Below are positions 41,387-49,446 of a DNA stretch of 64,000 bases, in pieces. The notes beneath the pieces are model-generated. The model was not told the DNA's origin and searched no databases. It saw only the letters and a program-made list of their open reading frames with translations. How positions within the stretch are numbered: the stretch's first letter is position 1; each line of letters starts with the position of its first letter. A program made the position numbers and the translations under genes. The stretch spans positions 1-64,000 of the forward strand of contig NZ_VMHN01000010.1 of assembly GCF_008795955.1 (NCBI RefSeq). The letters are read 5' to 3'. Source of the stretch: Marinobacter denitrificans (GTDB lineage Bacteria > Pseudomonadota > Gammaproteobacteria > Pseudomonadales > Oleiphilaceae).

Positions 41387-41448
41387 ATAAGTTGCCATTA
41401 AGAAAAAAGGAAACTAATATATTTCTATCGCTCAAAAAAGCAACTTAT
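41387..41448. promoter_or_regulatory. Candidate HipB operator pair upstream of hipBA
   Basis: ATAAGTTGC (41387-41395) and GCAACTTAT (41440-41448) are exact inverse complements 44 bp apart, in an AT-rich stretch directly before hipB. HipB in E. coli binds several operators in its own promoter; this pair could serve the same role. Confidence 0.45.
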
Positions 41449-41458
41449 AAGCTTCCAC

Positions 41459-41782
41459 ATGACTTCACTACTGAACCAGATCAAACAGCGTAGGCTGAAC
41501 ATGGGGCTGAAACAGCACGATATGATGATGCGTGTCGGCATGTCCCGCCAGCAATACCAGCGTCTGGAGTCCAGAGGTAACCCCAGGCTTGATACGCTTG
41601 AACTGATTGCCCTGGGGCTGAAAAGCGAACTAGTACTAGTCCCCCAGGAAAAACTGGAAGCGGTCATGGCTGTCCTGGAAGGCAAAACAACCGACCAGTC
41701 CCCTCACGATAGCGGCACCTCCGAACCGGAAAAGCCGCTCTCGGATGATCCCTGGCGAGGTTTGCTGGAGGATAAAGAGTGA
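41459..41782 (+). CDS. hipB: HipB-like XRE antitoxin
   Basis: A 107-residue protein with an XRE helix-turn-helix at residues 5-58 (LNQIKQRRLNMGLKQHDMMMRVGMSRQQYQRLESRGNPRLDTLELIALGL) and a flexible acidic C-terminal tail (PHDSGTSEPEKPLSDDPWRGLL). It overlaps hipA by 4 bases (GTGA). In family terms it represses its own operon and holds HipA in an inactive complex. The ribosome site is poor (CTTCCAC before ATG). Confidence 0.88.
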   Translation: MTSLLNQIKQRRLNMGLKQHDMMMRVGMSRQQYQRLESRGNPRLDTLELIALGLKSELVLVPQEKLEAVMAVLEGKTTDQSPHDSGTSEPEKPLSDDPWRGLLEDKE

Positions 41783-43053
41783 GCGACACAACAGACGGGG
41801 AAGTCAATGTACTTCAATTGACGTTTCACGGGCGAAAGGTTGGCTACCTGGCCGGCTTCGAGAACGGCCGCAATGTTCTGAGCTTTGCGGATGAATTCCG
41901 AAGAGACGCAGAGCGGCCGACTTTCAGCCTGGTCACTCATCCCCAATTTCCAAACTCTGAAAAGCTTCTCACGGAATCCTGGGCCCGCAATCAAAGGCTT
42001 CACCCCTCACTGTCCAATCTCTTACCGGAAGGGTCGCTCAGGGAACTGATTGCACAGAGTTTGAAAGTTCATGTTGATAACGAGTTTCACCTGTTTTCCT
42101 ATCTCGGGGAGGACCTGCCGGGCGCATTGATCGCCACTCCCATGGCACCCGACGATGTTCCAGACAGCGTGTTATCCACCCACGGCAAAGCCAAGGCTGT
42201 GAAGTTCGAGAAACCCAAGTTCGAAAACAGGTTCTCGCTGGCGGGCGTGCAGATGAAATTTTCCATGAAGGAAAAGGAAGGTCGCTACAATCTGACGAAG
42301 GGTAACGAACTGGGCGACTGGATTATCAAAACGCCTTCCACCAAGCACAGGCACGTTCCTCTTAACGAATACACGGCAATGAGCCTGGCATCCCTGGCCG
42401 GAATCGATATCCCGGACATCAAGCTGGTGGACCTGGACAAGCTCGATAACCTTCCGCCCATTAATCTACCGGCGGAGAGGCAGGCATTCGCAATCAAGCG
42501 GTTTGACCGGGACGGGCGTAGGCGTATCCACATGGAAGACTTTGCACAGATCCTGGTGAAATACCCCCACGAAAAGTACAACTCGGCAAACTATGAGCAG
42601 ATTGGCAGGGTGGTTTACGGCTATTCCGGCGAGGGCCTGGCAGACGCCCAACAATTTGCCCGCCGGTTGTTAGTGAATATCCTGCTCGCAAATGGGGACG
42701 CCCACCTGAAAAACTGGAGCCTGATCTATCCTGACCAGATTACGCCCAGACTTTCACCAGCCTACGATATCGTCACAACACGCGTTTACATCGAGAATGA
42801 GAGTGAGTTCGCTCTCAGCCTGGGCAAAAACAAACAGTGGTACGCTACAACGATGAACCACTTCCAGTCCTGGGCAGAAAAATCCGGGATGCCATGGCGG
42901 GCAATCAAGCCCCATCTGGATGACACCATGGAAAAAGCCCGCACCCTGTGGCCGAAAGCTCTTGAAGACCTTCCTATGGCGGATGCCCACAAACGCACCT
43001 TGGAAACACATTGGCGGGAACTGAAAGACGATTTCAGAATAGAAAATCCCTGA
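41779..43053 (+). CDS. hipA: HipA Ser/Thr kinase toxin
   Basis: A 424-residue HipA homologue. An N-terminal subdomain (residues 10-110, with LHPSLSNLLPEG) precedes the kinase. RFSLAGVQMKFS at 151-162 corresponds to the ejectable Ser150 loop of E. coli HipA (here S153), K184 in DWIIKTP to the ATP lysine, D307 in GDAHLKN to catalytic Asp309, and D330 in SPAYDIV to the metal Asp332. All key residues are present, so it should be an active kinase. HipA phosphorylates glutamyl-tRNA synthetase in E. coli; targets of other branches differ. Starts with GTG. Confidence 0.93.
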   Translation: MSDTTDGEVNVLQLTFHGRKVGYLAGFENGRNVLSFADEFRRDAERPTFSLVTHPQFPNSEKLLTESWARNQRLHPSLSNLLPEGSLRELIAQSLKVHVDNEFHLFSYLGEDLPGALIATPMAPDDVPDSVLSTHGKAKAVKFEKPKFENRFSLAGVQMKFSMKEKEGRYNLTKGNELGDWIIKTPSTKHRHVPLNEYTAMSLASLAGIDIPDIKLVDLDKLDNLPPINLPAERQAFAIKRFDRDGRRRIHMEDFAQILVKYPHEKYNSANYEQIGRVVYGYSGEGLADAQQFARRLLVNILLANGDAHLKNWSLIYPDQITPRLSPAYDIVTTRVYIENESEFALSLGKNKQWYATTMNHFQSWAEKSGMPWRAIKPHLDDTMEKARTLWPKALEDLPMADAHKRTLETHWRELKDDFRIENP

Positions 43054-43084
43054 CGTGTCCTTTAAACGCCAACCCGGCTAACGC

Positions 43085-44368
43085 TCACACCCCCAACCGA
43101 TCCCGCAACCCGTAATACCAGGCCCCCAGCGCCGTCAGCGGCACCCGGAACAGGCGCCCGCCCGGGAACGGGTAATGGGGCAGGCTGACAAAGGCGTCAA
43201 AGTCTTCGGCCTGGCCCTGGATGGCGAGCGCCAAGGCCTTGCCCGCCACATGGGTAAAGGTCACGCCGTGGCCGGAGCAGCCCTGGGAGTAGAATACATT
43301 GTCCTGCAGCCGACCCATCTGTGGCAGGCGTGACAGGGTGAGCAGGAAATTGCCGGTCCAGGCATAGTCAATTTTGATCCCGGCCAGCTCCGGGAACGTT
43401 TTCAGCATGTTGGGGCGGATCAGCCGTTCGATGTTGGCCGGGTCCCGGGCCCCGTAGACGACGCCGCCGCCGTAGATCAGGCGTTTGTCGCCGGAGAGGC
43501 GAAAGTAATCCAGCAGGTAGTTGCAGTCCTCCACGCAGTTGTCTTCGGGCAAGAGTCGTTTTGCTGTGGCCTCATCGAGTGGCTCGGTGGCGATGATCTG
43601 CGAGCCGCAGGGCATGGATTTGGCACCCAGCTCCGGCACCAGTCCGCCCAGGTAGGCGTTGCCGGCCAGAACAACGAACTGCGCCGCAACCTCTCCCTCC
43701 CTGGTTTTCACTGTGGCAGGGTGGCCGGGAAGAATCTGTATGACTTCAGAGTGTTCGTGGATAACCCCACCCCGGGATTCCAGTGCCGCCGCTTCACCCA
43801 ACGCCAGGTTCAACGGGTGGATATGCCCGCCCGTGTGGTCGATAGCGCCACCTGTGTAACGATCCGTGCCGACGCGGGCGCGGATGGCTTGCTGGTCCAA
43901 CAGTTCCAGCTTGTCATAGCCGAACCGGCGCCACAGCGCCTGCTGGGCTTCCAGATGTCTCAGCTGGCGGGGATTCAGGGCTGCGAAAATGCCGCCCTCC
44001 TTCAGGTCGCACCGGATACGGTAATCCCGCACCCGTTCCCTGATGATCTGGCTGCCCTCAAAGGCCATCTCCGCGAGCAGGCGCAGGTGGTCCGGGGCGG
44101 TCTGACGTTCGATGCTGTCCAGATCCCGGCTGAAGCTGTTGACGATCTGGCCCCCGTTACGGCCCGAAGCACCCCAGCCTACGGTCGCCGCTTCCAGAAC
44201 CACCACCCGGAACCCGGCCTCGGCCAGAAAGAGTGCGGTGGATAAACCGGTGTAACCGGCACCCACCACGCACACATCCGCCTCGCACGGCCCCAGCAAC
44301 GCAGGGCGCCGCGGTGCCCGATTGGCCGAGGCTGCGTAATAGGAAGGAACAGGCGGGTACTGGATCAT
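43085..44368 (-). CDS. puuB: Gamma-glutamylputrescine oxidase-like FAD enzyme (PuuB)
   Basis: A 427-residue DAO-family flavoprotein: SYYAASANRAPRRPALLGPCEADVCVVGAGYTGLSTALFLAEAGFRVVVLEAATVGWGASGRNGGQ at residues 8-75 is the PuuB-type N-terminus, and WTGNFLLTLSRLPQMGRLQDNVFYSQGCSGHGVTFTHVAGK the typical C-terminus. PuuB oxidises gamma-glutamylputrescine to the aldehyde. Neighbouring puuC and puuA homologues support this role. The ATG at 44368 matches the family start. It is divergent from puuC. Confidence 0.9.
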   Translation of the reverse strand: MIQYPPVPSYYAASANRAPRRPALLGPCEADVCVVGAGYTGLSTALFLAEAGFRVVVLEAATVGWGASGRNGGQIVNSFSRDLDSIERQTAPDHLRLLAEMAFEGSQIIRERVRDYRIRCDLKEGGIFAALNPRQLRHLEAQQALWRRFGYDKLELLDQQAIRARVGTDRYTGGAIDHTGGHIHPLNLALGEAAALESRGGVIHEHSEVIQILPGHPATVKTREGEVAAQFVVLAGNAYLGGLVPELGAKSMPCGSQIIATEPLDEATAKRLLPEDNCVEDCNYLLDYFRLSGDKRLIYGGGVVYGARDPANIERLIRPNMLKTFPELAGIKIDYAWTGNFLLTLSRLPQMGRLQDNVFYSQGCSGHGVTFTHVAGKALALAIQGQAEDFDAFVSLPHYPFPGGRLFRVPLTALGAWYYGLRDRLGV

Positions 44369-44548
44369 AATGTGATGCCATGCAGGGTGACGAACTGATC
44401 GGGAGGCAACGGGCACAGTGGCTGCTGCGGTCAGTCTATGCCAGCGCACCACATTCGGGAAGACACGTTCTTCTACCTATATGAGAGGACGCGATTGCCC
44501 CCAAAAGTACTGCTATGATTGCTCAATTCCCTTGCCTGAGAGCCCGCC

Positions 44549-46066
44549 ATGAGTCACCCCGAACGCTCCACCACACCCACTGACCAGGCCGGCTGGCAGG
44601 CTGCTGCAACCCAGCTCACCTTTGAAAGCCGTGCCTATGTGAACGGCCATTACCAATGGGCGCTTGGTGGCGAGACCTTTTCCTGCCTCAGCCCGGTGGA
44701 CGGGCGGGAGCTCACCCGGGTTGCCAGTTGCGATCAGGCCGATGCCGACCTTGCTGTGACCGCCGCCAGGAAGGTTTTCGAGAGCGGTACCTGGAGCCAC
44801 TTGGCACCAGCCAAACGCAAGGCTGTTCTTATTCGTTTCGCTGAACTGATCGAAGCCCATGGGGACGAGCTGGCCCTGCTGGAAACCCTCGATATGGGCA
44901 AACCCATCGGCCACGCCCGCGCCGTGGATGTACCGGCAGCGGCGCGAGCCATCCGATGGACCGCCGAAGCCATCGACAAGGTTTACGGCGAACTGGCCGC
45001 CACGCCCCACGACCAGATCGGCATGATTTCCCGCGAGCCAATGGGTGTTGTCGCCGCCATCGTGCCCTGGAACTTCCCGATGATCATGGCGTCCTGGAAA
45101 ATTGCTCCGGCCCTGGCCACGGGAAACTCGGTGATCCTCAAGCCGTCCGAGAAATCCCCACTCACTGCCATTCGCCTGGCGGCGCTGGCGGAGGAAGCCG
45201 GCATTCCCCCGGGGGTCTTCAACGTGCTCCCCGGCTATGGCCACACCGTCGGCAAGGCCCTGGCCCTGCATATGGATGTGGACTGCCTGGTGTTCACCGG
45301 CTCCACCAACGTTGCCAAGCAACTGATGATCTACGCCGGCCAGTCCAACATGAAACGGGTGTGGCTGGAGGCCGGCGGCAAGAGCCCCAACATCGTCTTT
45401 GCGGATGCGCCGGATCTGAAAAAAGCTGCGGCAGAAGCGGCCACCGCCATTGCCTTTAATCAGGGCGAAGTGTGCACTGCCGGCAGCCGGTTGTTGGTGG
45501 AAGAAAGCATTCGTGCCGAGTTCATCGGCCTGATCTGCGAAGCGCTGAAAACCTGGCGCCCCGGTCATCCCCTCGACCCGGCAACAACCTGCGGCGCCAT
45601 CGTCGATCAGGCGCAGCTTGATCGCATCATCGAGTACATCAGTATCGGCCAGTCCGAGGGGGCAACCCTCGTGGAAGGCGGCAACCGCGTGATGGAAGAC
45701 ACCGGCGGCCTTTTTGTTCAGCCTACGGTGTTTGCTGGGGTGACGAACAAAATGCGCATCGCATCAGAAGAAATCTTCGGGCCGGTGTTGTCGGTGATTG
45801 GTTTTACCACCGCCAAAGAAGCCATAACCATTGCCAACGATTCCATCTATGGTCTGGCAGCGGCGGTATGGACCTCGAACATCAACACCGCCCACAAAGT
45901 GGCCAAGGCGCTCAGGGCCGGCAGCGTGTGGATCAACCATTACGACGGCGGTGACATGACCGCGCCCTTCGGTGGCTTCAAGCAGTCCGGCAACGGCCGC
46001 GACAAGTCCCTGCACGCCTTCGACAAGTACACCGAAATCAAGGCCACCTGGCTGGTGATCGAATAG
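44549..46066 (+). CDS. puuC: Gamma-glutamyl-gamma-aminobutyraldehyde dehydrogenase (PuuC)
   Basis: A 505-residue aldehyde dehydrogenase. Seen: VVAAIVPWNFPMIMASWKIAPALATGNSVILKPSEKSPL (oxyanion Asn), VFTGSTNVAKQL, the general base Glu in VWLEAGGKSPNIVF, nucleophile C309 in NQGEVCTAGSRL, and EEIFGPVLSV. It oxidises the aldehyde made by PuuB to gamma-glutamyl-GABA. It lies between divergent puuB and convergent puuA, which end 7 bp from its stop. The call rests on context plus strong similarity to PuuC/AldA-type ALDHs. Confidence 0.9.
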   Translation: MSHPERSTTPTDQAGWQAAATQLTFESRAYVNGHYQWALGGETFSCLSPVDGRELTRVASCDQADADLAVTAARKVFESGTWSHLAPAKRKAVLIRFAELIEAHGDELALLETLDMGKPIGHARAVDVPAAARAIRWTAEAIDKVYGELAATPHDQIGMISREPMGVVAAIVPWNFPMIMASWKIAPALATGNSVILKPSEKSPLTAIRLAALAEEAGIPPGVFNVLPGYGHTVGKALALHMDVDCLVFTGSTNVAKQLMIYAGQSNMKRVWLEAGGKSPNIVFADAPDLKKAAAEAATAIAFNQGEVCTAGSRLLVEESIRAEFIGLICEALKTWRPGHPLDPATTCGAIVDQAQLDRIIEYISIGQSEGATLVEGGNRVMEDTGGLFVQPTVFAGVTNKMRIASEEIFGPVLSVIGFTTAKEAITIANDSIYGLAAAVWTSNINTAHKVAKALRAGSVWINHYDGGDMTAPFGGFKQSGNGRDKSLHAFDKYTEIKATWLVIE

Positions 46067-46072
46067 TCGGGG

Positions 46073-47437
46073 CTATACCGTGTGGAGATACCACAGGTAT
46101 TCCAGGTCCGAGATGGTCATCTCGAACTCGTTCAACTCATGTTCCTTGCAGGCCACGAACACATCCAGGAACTGGTTGCCCAGATAATCCGCCATCACAG
46201 CTGACTGTCCGAGCTCCCGCAGGGCATCCCTCAGGTTGTTCACCAGGGTTGCATCATGCTGTTCGTGGGCATTTCCCACCGTCACCGGCGGCGGCTCGAT
46301 CTTGTTGGAAATACCGTAGTGAATGCCCGCCAACACCGCCGCCATCAGTAGATAGGGGTTGGCGTCAGCCCCGGCTACCCGGTGTTCGATACGCAAGGCG
46401 TCCGGATCTCCGCCAGGCAGGCGTAGAGATGCCGTGCGGTTGTCAACGCCCCAGGTGGCGGCACTGGGCACGTAGTATTCCGGGCTGAATCGTCGGTAGG
46501 AGTTGATGTTGGGGCAAAACAGCGCCATGGCGTCGTTCATGGTGGCCACGAGGCCGCCAATTGCCCAGCGCAGCATGTCGCTGGGTTCCTCCGCCTCGCC
46601 CGCGAACACGTTGTGCCCTTCCTCATCTACCAGGCTCACATGCAGGTGCATGCCGCTACCAGCCTGGTTGTGATAGGGCTTGGCCATGAAGGTTGTATCC
46701 ATCTCATGGTCGTAGGCCATGTTCTTGATCAGGCGCTTGAGCAACGTGGCATGGTCGCAGGCACGCACGGCATCATCCACATAATGCAGGTTCACCTCGA
46801 ACTGACCGGGCGCGGATTCTGCCACCAGGGCGTCGGCCGGCAACTCCTGTTCACGGGCCGCATCCAGTATATCCGCAAGGAATTCCGCGTATTCATCCAG
46901 GTCATCAATGGAATAGGCCTGAGTGCCTGCCGGACGCTTACCGGAAATCGGTGACTTCGGCGGTTGCGGCCGACCGGCCAGGTTCTCCTGGTCAATCAGG
47001 TAGAACTCCAGTTCATAGGCGGCAACCGGTGTGAGACCCAGGGTTTCAAAGCGCTTGACGATATTCTGCAGTACCACGCGGGGGTCCGCGAAAAATGGCG
47101 TTTCCCGATCCAGTTCGTACATGGTCAAGAGCAATTGCGCAGTAGGCCGCTTCTGCCAGGGTTCCATGGTCAGGGTGGCATCTATGGGCAGGCACACCCG
47201 GTCCGCCTCACCAATATCCAGGCCCAGGCCGGTTTCTTCCACGGTAGTGCCCTGAATATTCAGGGCAAAAATGGACGCAGGCATGGCAATGCCACGCTCG
47301 AACACCTTGGGCAGGGTTGATGGGTCCACGCGTTTGCCGCGGACAATGCCGTTCATGTCCGGTATCAGCAGATCAATAAACTGCAGCTCGGGGTGCGCCT
47401 GAAGGAATGCGTCAGCGCTCGCAAAACCAGAACCCAT
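46073..47437 (-). CDS. puuA: Glutamine synthetase family, gamma-glutamylputrescine synthetase (PuuA)
   Basis: A 454-residue class I glutamine synthetase homologue. Visible: FIDLLIPDMNGIVRGKRVDPSTL, EFYLIDQENLAGRP (metal Glu), ESAPGQFEVNLHYVDDAVRACDHATLLKRLIKNMAYDHEMDTTFMAKPYHNQAGSGMHLHVSL, and LRIEHRVAGADANPYLLMAAVLAG. GS homologues beside PuuB and PuuC ligate glutamate to putrescine rather than ammonia. The adenylylation Tyr region of GlnA is absent. It is not in an operon with puuC but convergent to it. Confidence 0.9.
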   Translation of the reverse strand: MGSGFASADAFLQAHPELQFIDLLIPDMNGIVRGKRVDPSTLPKVFERGIAMPASIFALNIQGTTVEETGLGLDIGEADRVCLPIDATLTMEPWQKRPTAQLLLTMYELDRETPFFADPRVVLQNIVKRFETLGLTPVAAYELEFYLIDQENLAGRPQPPKSPISGKRPAGTQAYSIDDLDEYAEFLADILDAAREQELPADALVAESAPGQFEVNLHYVDDAVRACDHATLLKRLIKNMAYDHEMDTTFMAKPYHNQAGSGMHLHVSLVDEEGHNVFAGEAEEPSDMLRWAIGGLVATMNDAMALFCPNINSYRRFSPEYYVPSAATWGVDNRTASLRLPGGDPDALRIEHRVAGADANPYLLMAAVLAGIHYGISNKIEPPPVTVGNAHEQHDATLVNNLRDALRELGQSAVMADYLGNQFLDVFVACKEHELNEFEMTISDLEYLWYLHTV

Positions 47438-47672
47438 AAGGTTAGCCTTTCGAAACTCAAACAGGCCTGTGGCGAGGATCCGGCACAGGGGGTTTTCAAG
47501 GCTCCTTTATCCTGCTTTCCCGGGCGTTTTGCAAGATAGGCATATACCGTAAACGCATGACGTGATGGAACCTGACTGCACTATTAAATCGCTCCTGAAA
47601 CTCGTGTGATTTCTGTATGCGTACTATGCTCAGGTATTAATAAGCCCCAACGGTCAGGGAGGGACACCGACC
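47438..47672. promoter_or_regulatory. Divergent promoter region between puuA and tsdB
   Basis: About 235 bp without a gene between two outward-facing genes, so it should carry both promoters. AT-rich stretches lie at 47560-47600 and 47615-47645. No clear palindrome was found, and no promoter box could be assigned with confidence. Confidence 0.4.
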
Positions 47673-48338
47673 ATGAACTACCTGCCAACCACCATTCTCG
47701 CGCTGGGCCTTATGGCCCTGGACGGCTGGGCTTTCGCAGCCACCACCGGGGATGCCTCTCGTGGTGCTGAAGCGGCTGCTACGTGCGCCTCTTGCCATCA
47801 ATCCGATGGCTCCGGCAAGAATAACGAACAGGGCGAAGCCTGGCCCCGGCTGGCCGGGCTGAATGCCGAGTACATTGCCAAGCAGCTGCAGGATTACCAG
47901 TCCGGTGCGCGCGAGAACGCCACCATGAAATCCTTCGCCAACATGTTGTCGGATCAGCAGATTCTGGATGTCGCCCGGTACTACAGTGAAATGTCCCCCA
48001 CGCACGATCAAGGAAGCACGGAGGCCAGCGAGGCGGTTCTCCAGCGGGGCCAGATGCTGGCCGAAAGAGGTGACTGGTCGGAGTATATTGTCTCCTGCAA
48101 GAGCTGCCACGGCCCGGACAACCAGGGCGCCGGTGCGGTATTTCCAGGTATTGCGGGGCAACACTCCCGGTATATCGAGGCACAACTTAAGGCCTGGCAG
48201 GCCGAAACCCGCAAGAATGATCCGCAGGACCTGATGGGTTCCATTGCCAGGCGGCTAAACGACGAAGACATACGTGCCGTCGCCGCCTGGCTTGCAACTC
48301 AACCGCCCGAGCTCACTGCAGAGGAGTCGCAGCCATGA
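47673..48338 (+). CDS. tsdB: Dihaem cytochrome c4-like protein, TsdB-like
   Basis: A 221-residue periplasmic cytochrome: signal peptide MNYLPTTILALGLMALDGWAFA, then two c-type haem sites, CASCH (C38, C41, H42) and CKSCH (C142, C145, H146), each followed by the cytochrome c4 pattern (DGSGKNNEQGEAWPRLAGLNAEYIAKQLQDYQSG; PDNQGAGAVFPGIAGQHSRYIEAQLKAWQ). The gene overlaps the following thiosulfate-dehydrogenase-like gene by 4 bases (ATGA). TsdB proteins are dihaem electron acceptors of TsdA. Ribosome site AGGGAGGGAC. Confidence 0.88.
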   Translation: MNYLPTTILALGLMALDGWAFAATTGDASRGAEAAATCASCHQSDGSGKNNEQGEAWPRLAGLNAEYIAKQLQDYQSGARENATMKSFANMLSDQQILDVARYYSEMSPTHDQGSTEASEAVLQRGQMLAERGDWSEYIVSCKSCHGPDNQGAGAVFPGIAGQHSRYIEAQLKAWQAETRKNDPQDLMGSIARRLNDEDIRAVAAWLATQPPELTAEESQP

Positions 48339-49345
48339 AATCAATGATTGCCTATGCCGTGCTGTCAGGTTCTCTTCTATGCACCACTGCGGTCGTTGCA
48401 AGCGACCGCACAGAGGACTACATCAATGCGCTGACCGAACTGGGTTTTCCGGCGCCGGAAGACAATGAACTGGTCCATATCCCGCCCACGATGGAAGATC
48501 TTGAGCAATCCGGGATGCACCCGGAGCTCAAGCGGGTGATTCGCCGGGGCTACGACCTGTTCACCAACACACAGCAGCTTCGCGGCGAGAACGTTTTCAA
48601 CAACATGAACTGTTCCAGCTGCCACCTCGGTGAGGGGCGCATGCCCTTCAGTGCCCCGGTCTGGCCGGCAGCGGTCACTTTACCCGGATACCGGGGCAAG
48701 AATGACCACGTCAATAACCTGGAGGAACGGATTGCCGGCTGCTTCACGTACTCAATGAACGGCAAACCACCTGCCTATGGCAGCGATAACATGGTTGCCA
48801 TGACGGCGTATCACCAGTGGCTTGCCAAGGGTGTGGAGATGTATCCAGACAAGCCGATCTATGGCCGCGGTTTCCCGGCACCAGAGCGCCCGGAAGAACT
48901 GAGTTATGCCAACGGCGAGGAGTTGTTTGAGGAAAACTGCTCCGTATGTCACGGCGAAGATGGCCAGGGCCTGCGAGTTGACGGTCAGACGGTGTTCCCC
49001 GCGCCCTGGGGTGACGGCTCCAATAACTGGGGCGCTGGCATCGTGCGACTGGTTACCGCTGCCGGTTTTATCAAAAACAATATGCCGCTGGGCCAACCCT
49101 TATCCCTGACGGACCAGGAAGCCTGGGATATCGCCTACTACATGAGCAGCCAGGAGCGCCCCCAGGATCCTCGCTACACCGGCGATATACAGGAAACCCT
49201 CGAGAAGTACGGGCCTACCTTCCACAAGCATTCACTTTACGGGCAGACCCGGGAAACCGATGGCAAAGTGCTGGGAGACCATTCCAACACCGGTGACAAA
49301 GACTTCTTGAAGCCGGAGTCTGTTCATCCAAGAACGTTTGAATAG
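48335..49345 (+). CDS. tsdA: Dihaem thiosulfate dehydrogenase (TsdA-like)
   Basis: A 336-residue protein with signal peptide (residues 1-22) and two haem c sites, CSSCH (C93, C96, H97) and CSVCH (C202, C205, H206). Family signatures: GENVFNNMNCSSCHLGEGRMPFSAPVWPAAV, RIAGCFTYSMNGKPP and NNWGAGIVRLVTAAGFIKNNMPLG. C136 lies 39 residues after H97, the same distance as the Cys haem ligand from the first haem His in Allochromatium TsdA as I recall it, so the active-site Cys appears conserved. TsdA couples two thiosulfates to tetrathionate, passing electrons to TsdB. Some homologues work as tetrathionate reductases. Confidence 0.88.
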   Translation: MKSMIAYAVLSGSLLCTTAVVASDRTEDYINALTELGFPAPEDNELVHIPPTMEDLEQSGMHPELKRVIRRGYDLFTNTQQLRGENVFNNMNCSSCHLGEGRMPFSAPVWPAAVTLPGYRGKNDHVNNLEERIAGCFTYSMNGKPPAYGSDNMVAMTAYHQWLAKGVEMYPDKPIYGRGFPAPERPEELSYANGEELFEENCSVCHGEDGQGLRVDGQTVFPAPWGDGSNNWGAGIVRLVTAAGFIKNNMPLGQPLSLTDQEAWDIAYYMSSQERPQDPRYTGDIQETLEKYGPTFHKHSLYGQTRETDGKVLGDHSNTGDKDFLKPESVHPRTFE

Positions 49346-49446
49346 ATACCGGTCACAGGATTACGGGCTGTAATACACCAGGAACTGGAAGGCATAACGA
49401 TCTGCCCCCCCCAATCAGTTCGGGATACCACAAAAGGAGCTGACTA

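Noticed and set aside
49360..49374. ATTAC-GTAAT hairpin after tsdA as a terminator
   Set aside because: The stem is only five A/T-rich pairs and has no T-tract.
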